This document shows, piece by piece, positions 58,217 through 64,000 of a DNA stretch of 64,000 nucleotides. The stretch is taken from NCBI GenBank assembly GCA_036417435.1, contig CM070905.1, forward strand, positions 25,459,592 to 25,523,591, given 5' to 3'. Source of the DNA: Inia geoffrensis. Lineage: Eukaryota; Chordata; Mammalia; Artiodactyla; Iniidae. A program made the position numbers and the translations under genes. The stretch's first letter is position 1. Every line of letters starts with the position of its first letter. Below the pieces are notes generated by a model. It saw nothing but the letters and a program-made list of their open reading frames with translations, was not told where the DNA came from and searched no databases.

Positions 58217-59765
58217 GGTTATATTGTGGTTTCTACACTGCATTTTTCTTCATAATGTGCTCAATTTGTAATTAATTTCACAACCTAATGTGAGCTTTTA
58301 TTCATCTCCCCCCTGCATGTTCAATTTAAATTATTTATGATCACATCTGCCATTTTCTGGACATACATGTATTTTATGAATCTCACGAAATGATGTACTT
58401 TGTCTCCTCAAGGGTCTATTTTTCCGGTACCATAAGCAACATCCCAGAAATCAGAATCGCATAATATCACAAAACCTATGCAACCAGCCATTCTCTTCCA
58501 GGAGTCACATATCTATTCCAATATTTTAACCATAAATCAAAAGAAAGTTATTAAAAATACTTTTATCTTCAAATATTCACTTTCCTGCCCCTATCTTCAG
58601 AGTTCCAGTATGCTTTCCAAATTGATTCTGGAATCATTTTTTGATAACTAGGAATCAGTGGCAATTACTGGATTTTTCCATCCCCACATCCAGGTTTGTG
58701 TTATTGAGAGACAACCATATATAGATCAACTTGGCCAGGTCTGTGTAGAGTCCATTCCATTGATGCCCTCCATTCATTATGACGTTGGTACTTGCAAACA
58801 CAATTACTGCCTGATATTTATTTACTAACAGTCCTGATTTATTCAGTAACAAAGAGTTTCATATAGTTCATGTCATTCTAGGGTTGCAAAATTTCTTTAA
58901 ACTTTCCATTATGCATGTCATCTATTCTTCAAAACACATGCTAGATCGTTTGAGAGGCAACTCATCTCACTTAGCCAACCTACCTCTCAACTCTTCACTG
59001 ATTGCAGTAAAACAAACCTCATTCACTTATAATACCAAAAAGATATATAATATACAAAGGTATGATGAAACATGAAATTTAGGCCAGAAGCTGAAGTTGG
59101 AAATGTAATTTTCTCCTTCAATCATAACTAATAAATACTCTGAGGGTTTGTTAATTATGCTCACATGTTGCCATCCTATACCTGTCCTGCCAGTACAAAT
59201 ACTTTTCAGTATCTCCATGAGTAAAACAATGGCAGTGAAGTGGATTTCATACTGAGGAGTGGGGATGGGGAGAGGAAGAACCCAGAGCCCCTAACAGATG
59301 TCTTGATTGATAGAAGTTGAACAAGGAGTTATTGTTAAAAAATAGAAACTGTGGAAAACTTGGGGGTGGGTCACAGAAAAGTAGGGTCGAGGAAGAAGGG
59401 GATGTTGTGTAGGGCAATGTTTCTTGCAAAGAGGGGACATGCCCCTAGCAGAAGCAACTGTTCATAGGAACAGATGCTCCTTTCAGGCCTTAGATATCAT
59501 TCTGGACTCTGGTCAAAGGAAAGTTGGTACTTTAAGACTGCCAGGTGTAGAGGGCAAATACAAACAAATTATATTTCAGAAAAAAGGAGAATCCAGGAAT
59601 CTAGACAGAGAAAGTACCAATCAAAAAGGGGTTATTGAGTCTCTACTGTTTCAGTTTTGGCAACATATAAAAGTTCCCCAAAGGAAATTACAATTTATTA
59701 AGGTCATAGTATAGTTATATTGATAACAATCTCTGATTGCAGGAGGGAAATTTATATATTTATTG
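58217..59765. other. Unassigned intron sequence
   Basis: No exon or named repeat. The 96-codon frame at 59424-59714 has no recognisable domain. Confidence 0.45.
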
Positions 59766-59769
59766 CCAA

Positions 59770-59990
59770 TATTTATTATTTACTAAGTGCCAGGCATTGA
59801 GTTAACACGATGTTCTAAATGTATCAACCCAATTAATCCTCATACCAGTGCCATAAGATATGCGCTATTATTGTTCCATTTTATAGATGAGATGGATGAA
59901 GAAATTGACGTATAGAGAGGGGAGGTGAGTCGCCTGAAGTCGCAAAGCTAGGCAACTGGCGGAGCTGGGATTTGAAGCCATGGTCTCTGG
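59770..59990 (-). repeat. MIR SINE, antisense
   Basis: TTTACTAAGTGCCAGGCATT, CCAATTAATCCTCATACCAG, TTCCATTTTATAGATGAGAT and AGCTGGGATTTGAAGCCATG in antisense order. One of the best-preserved MIRs in the window. Confidence 0.85.
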
Positions 59991-60199
59991 CTTCAAAATC
60001 AATTTCTTAATTACAATGCACACTGTCACAAGGATAATTATGTGGGGAAAGTAGAAGAGGGAGAAGCACTAATCTGACTGTGGTGATCTGGAAGACTTCC
60101 CAGAGAGCCTCTTCAGGTTGAGTTATCTCCCTCTTTCTACACTTCTGTGGTATCTTTGTATGTCATGCCCATGTGATGTACTGCATTATATTTTACATA

Positions 60200-60332
60200 T
60201 CGATTTGCATCTGTCTTCATCACTAGATTGTTACTTCCTTCCAGGGAGAAATTGCCTCTTATTTATTCATCCTTGTTGCTAGCCACACCGAAAGACATTC
60301 AAGAAATGTTTCTTGAACAAATGAATTAACGA
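60200..60332 (+). repeat. L2 LINE 3' end
   Basis: CTAGATTGTTACTTCCTTCC, then AGGGAGAAATTGCCTCTTAT and AAATGTTTCTTGAACAAATG follow the L2 3' terminus. Confidence 0.65.
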
Positions 60333-60782
60333 GGCTTTAAATGATGAACATGATTTTTAGTGGTGGAAAGGGACTTGCTGGGACAGAAGAATCCCTTCTG
60401 GAAGTTTCCAGTTAGAATAGGCAGAAGGTCTGAAATCCACACTACAAAGGCAAGAGTTTTGCAAGGAACACATATGAAAGAAGCATCATAAAGTGGGGTA
60501 GGGGACACACAGAAAGAGCAAACTGAGACTGAAGCTGTTTACTTAATTTTTCCTGGTTTGACTGTACTTACCTTTAACCTCAGATAAACACAGATTGCAG
60601 AGCTGAGCAATTACCTCTTTCTTGCTCCATTGATTTTGGGGAACACTGGTCTTGTTCCAGACTCTGAGGGGTTGCCAAGCCACCACTAGCCTGGACTGCA
60701 TTCACTGAGTAAGAACCATGGTTAGATTGGGGATGGATGGGGGAAACCTATTAATATATAAATTCAATAAAGAATCTCACGG

Positions 60783-60980
60783 ATGGGCTTCCCTGGTGGC
60801 GCAGTGGTTGAGAGTCTGCCTGCTGATGCAGGGGACACGGGTTCGTGCCCCGGTACGGGAAGATCCCACATGCCACAGAGCGGCTGGGCCCGTGAGCCAT
60901 GGCCGCTGAGCCTGCGCGTCTGGAGCCTGTGCTCTGCAACGGGAGAGGCCACAACAGTGAGAGGCCCGCGTACCAAAAAA
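60783..60980 (+). mobile_element. Young cetacean CHR SINE
   Basis: Head ATGGGCTTCCCTGGTGGCGC, typical body, short A9 tail. The duplication AAAGAATCTCAC is at 60769-60780 and 60981-60992. Confidence 0.95.
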
Positions 60981-60992
60981 AAAGAATCTCAC

Positions 60993-62199
60993 TGAAAGAT
61001 CTCCAATCTGAATGTCTATTCAAGAAGATACTGAAGGTATTGAATCAGGGCCACTTTAGTCAATGTTCATGTTAATTAGTGGTAAGATTAATTAGTAAGT
61101 CTACACAATTAAGACATTAGAGAAAATCTGGGTGATGAGAGGAAAGCAGAATGGTTGTAGTTTTTATATGTCTGCTTATGCAACAAATCAATATCAGTCC
61201 TAGTAAGAGTTTGCTTGCATCCATCAATCTGAAACCTACTGGTGACAAGAGTTGCTTCTCTTGTTCACGATTCCACACTGAAAACTTGAAACTAAAAAAT
61301 GACTTCAGCTGCACAACTGAAGACCTTCATTTTCCCTTTTTCCTATGAAAAACCTCTATAATTTGGCCCCACTACCAGTTATCATTACTTGCTAGCTTGT
61401 GGGTTTGATATTCTGCACTAGAGTTAGTAACAAAAAACTCAGTTATTTGGAAATTAGTGGGCAATAAGCTCTTTTCCAGCACAGCTTTGTACATTTTCAG
61501 GCACAAAATCATGTCCCCTTTGTAAACATTGGTAAATAATTTATTCAAAAAAAATGAACCGGGGACAATCAATTGATGTCTTAAATTAGTTTTTTATTAT
61601 ATACATATATGATTTTAACAGAATAATTGGAAAATAATTGGTGAAATGATTGATGAAAAACAATGTTTTTTATGTTTATGAGACAAAAAATTTAAAATCA
61701 TTAGCTGCAAAATCATCAGAACACTGATGCTATACGTACATATCATCATTATAAATGTAGTGAATAGGAAAAAAAAAAAAATCAGTAGGAAAAAGTCCGT
61801 GTTCCCAAGGAAGGAAAATTTTTGACTTATACTACCAAAAGAAACCTGAATTATACGTGGAAATAGAAAACTTACAGTGAATGATAGAATGTTTCTCTTT
61901 AAAGTTAATAAGCCTATATCTTGTTAAAATGTAGTACGCATAGCTTGATCAGTAATCAATTATGAAACATCTGACTACACACATCTATATGATTCCTTGA
62001 AAACAGAATTTCCATAAATCACATCTACAGTTCCAAAGTGGTACTTATGTAAAAAGGTTTTGGATATTTTTTTGGGAAATGCCTTACTCATACATTGTCA
62101 AACTCAAATTTATGAACAAAATGAAATGGGAAATAAAAAGGGAAATATTAGTGAAGATAGACTAAGTTTTGTTGTGGTAGTAAAATAACCCTGAAATCC
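60993..62199. other. Unassigned intron sequence
   Basis: AT-rich; overlapping frames around 61117-61348 on both strands show no domain. No repeat recognised. Confidence 0.5.
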
Positions 62200-62530
62200 C
62201 AAGTGAATCATCAGAACAGAGGTTTATTTTTCTTTCATGTAAAGCCTGCTGTGACTTAGGTGGCCCCCCCAGAGCTATTTTCCGCCATGTGGTCACTCAG
62301 CAGTGAAAGATGCTTCCATCTGGTGGTTACAGCACCTCAGTGTATAAACCCCAGAATCATTGTGGTGGAGGAAGAGGGAGCTGGAGGGTCAAGCACTGGT
62401 TCTTAAGTGCTTCAGCCCAGCAGTGATACATGCCACTTCTGCTCACGTCACCTGCCTGACCTCGTCACATTCTCCCCTGTGTGCAAGGAGCCTGGGGAAT
62501 GCGGGAGGGCACAAAGCTATTTGGTGAGTA
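62200..62530. repeat. Possible old LTR-class repeat
   Basis: ACAGAGGTTTATTTTTCTTT, then ATTTTCCGCCATGTGGTCAC, TGCTTCCATCTGGTGGTTAC and CACTTCTGCTCACGTCACCT have the layout of an old LTR-like mammalian repeat. Family not assigned. Confidence 0.4.
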
Positions 62531-63897
62531 GTAGCCAGGACTGGAAGATTTATTGATAAAGTACCACCATATTTTGTTGCTAAAAACAAGTCTATGAAAA
62601 CAGAAAAAAATATATCGTGATATGGTAATTGCTTCCTTGCCAGATTCCTGGCTTTCTAGTCCTATGCCCATGTCAATACTTGATGTTCCCCAAGCCTAAG
62701 TAATTTGGTCCATATCTACTGCTTTCTGAAACCATTGTTTATTAAGGAAATATTAAGCTAATTAATTATACGAATAGTCACGTATCTGGTCAGCTGGTCA
62801 GAGCCACGACTCACGTTCATTTTACACTCACGTGCTCTGAGCCCCTACCTTCATCATGTCCCTCTCTTTGCTCTCTGCCTGCTTTCTTTTTCCTATGAGG
62901 CTTCTCCTCTCAGTTGCAGATATGCTTTCTCTTCATGACAAGAGAAGATGATGGCTAATGATCCTCGATCACAGCCTCTCAGCTTAACAACTTCAGCAGA
63001 AAAAGAAATTCTTTCTCTGAGAATAATGTATCAGTTCCTGGGAATCACTGTGATGGGTTCTGCTTGAGTTTCACTCCCTAACTTTTAACCAGTTCCGCTC
63101 GCCAGAAGAACGAAGTCCTAAAGGGCTTGGGACACACGACTATCCCTGTAGTTGATGGTGAGGAAGGCTGTTTGCTTGACAGCACCACTGAAAGCCCCTG
63201 GAAAGTGGAGCAGGGAAGTGTTCCCAGAGGACCAGATATGACCTATGTCCTTCACATCGTATTTGATAATTATATCTACTCTTCTCTGTGTTCATATTAG
63301 ACCCCAAACTACCTAATTTGACACCATAGCTACATTATAGCCATTAGAGCTCATCTTTTACATGTACTGCCAAACTGAAGCTTGTATGTGTTGGTATAGA
63401 ACAGGGCAGAAGTAAGGTGGAAAATGAAGAAGTAAATTATCCTATAAAATATTTAATATTAATTGCCAACTCATTAATGTCAGACAAAAATATCAGAGCC
63501 AGCCAGCAGTGCCATTTCCCCCCACTTTTCTGGAGACACAGCGTCTCTTGTGTGGATGAGTGTTTCCTGCAGAAGAGTTTTCAGTTGCCCATGGGATGTG
63601 CCGGAAGGGGTTTCCCAAGATGAGGTGTAATACCATGGGGTCCTGGAAACTAGGCGCTCCTGCTGGAAGCTGATCTCCTGAGGCCCTACCAATGCTCAGA
63701 GGTCAAAATGCTAATAACTCTGCTTTTGTGGGCTTGCCCAGGAGATAGGCTTCTCTTTGGCCCTGGATACTATCTTCCTTTTACTTCATCCAACACAATT
63801 CAGTATGCATGGGCAGCCAAGGTTTTGCAGTTGCTGTTGTTAATATAAGAGAAAATATTCTAGGAAAAAATATAGCATCACAACAGCTGAGTTTTGA
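62531..63897. other. Unassigned intron sequence
   Basis: No exon, RNA or repeat recognised. Overlapping frames near 63417-63692 are chance. Confidence 0.5.
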
Positions 63898-64000
63898 GAA
63901 TTCCCTGGCGGTCCAGTGGTTAGGACTCTGCACTCTCACTGCCGAGGGCCCGGGTTCAATCCCTGTTTGGGGAACTAAGAACTAAGATCCCACAAGCTGT
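63898..64000 (+). mobile_element. CHR-2/Bov-tA-type SINE, cut by the window end
   Basis: GAATTCCCTGGCGGTCCAGT, then GGTTAGGACTCTGCACTCTC and box B GGTTCAATCCC mark the older tRNA-Glu-type class shared with other artiodactyls. The tail and right duplication lie beyond the window. Confidence 0.88.

Larger units (their letters stand above)
34614..64000 (+). other. GRM8: GRM8 intron downstream of the TM exon (5' part)
   Basis: The next coding exon, which should begin with TM7, was not found, so the rest of the window is read as one intron. It is poor in repeats up to about 41 kb and contains Tigger1, old L1, MIR, L2 and CHR SINE copies beyond that. Confidence 0.8.

Noticed and set aside
1..64000. 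The microRNA miR-592, which lies in a GRM8 intron in human
   Set aside because: Its mature sequence as I remember it was not seen on reading the window; it probably lies in another intron. A computed search of both strands would settle this.

Overview
This is 64 kb of mammalian nuclear DNA, almost certainly from a cetacean. The main evidence is about eighteen tRNA-derived CHR-type SINEs. Many are the young class with the head GGCTTCCCTGGTGGCGCAGT and a GC-rich body ending in an A tail, which is the class I know from whales and dolphins. There is also an L1 whose 5' UTR and ORF2 match the cetartiodactyl/cetacean L1 lineage as I remember it. No database search was possible, so all family names rest on pattern recognition.

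The window holds one confident piece of a protein-coding gene: a 936-bp, phase-0 exon at 33678-34613 (+). It encodes the cysteine-rich linker and transmembrane helices 1-6 of metabotropic glutamate receptor 8 (GRM8). The flanking sequence (1-33677 and 34614-64000) reads as GRM8 intron. I found no other gene, no RNA gene and no CpG-island promoter. The other open reading frames lie in transposons or are chance frames.

Layout. 1-9.9 kb: intron with an L1 3' fragment, four CHR SINEs and a MIR. 10.2-16.6 kb: a decayed L1-type element on the minus strand, into which a younger twin-primed (internally inverted) L1 and three SINEs were inserted, one of them inside the younger L1. 17-20 kb: MIR, an antisense SINE and L2-like sequence. 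20.36-25.56 kb: a 5.2-kb L1 with a clean target-site duplication whose 5' UTR is joined directly to ORF2, so ORF1 is missing, and which carries its own SINE. 25.9-29.1 kb: L2 and an old antisense L1, each hit by a SINE. 29-41 kb: a quiet zone around the exon with only ancient repeats. 41.3-46 kb: an old L1/HAL1-type element interrupted by a nearly end-to-end Tigger1 DNA transposon. 46-51.9 kb: mostly unassigned intron. 51.9-64 kb: SINE-rich intron with MIR, L2, LTR fragments and a palindromic MITE; the last SINE runs off the window end.

The observations most worth checking are the ORF1-less L1, the twin-primed L1, the lack of young SINEs across about 24 kb around the exon, and a few amino-acid differences in the GRM8 exon from the human protein as I recall it. 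I looked for an undescribed biological system and did not find one.
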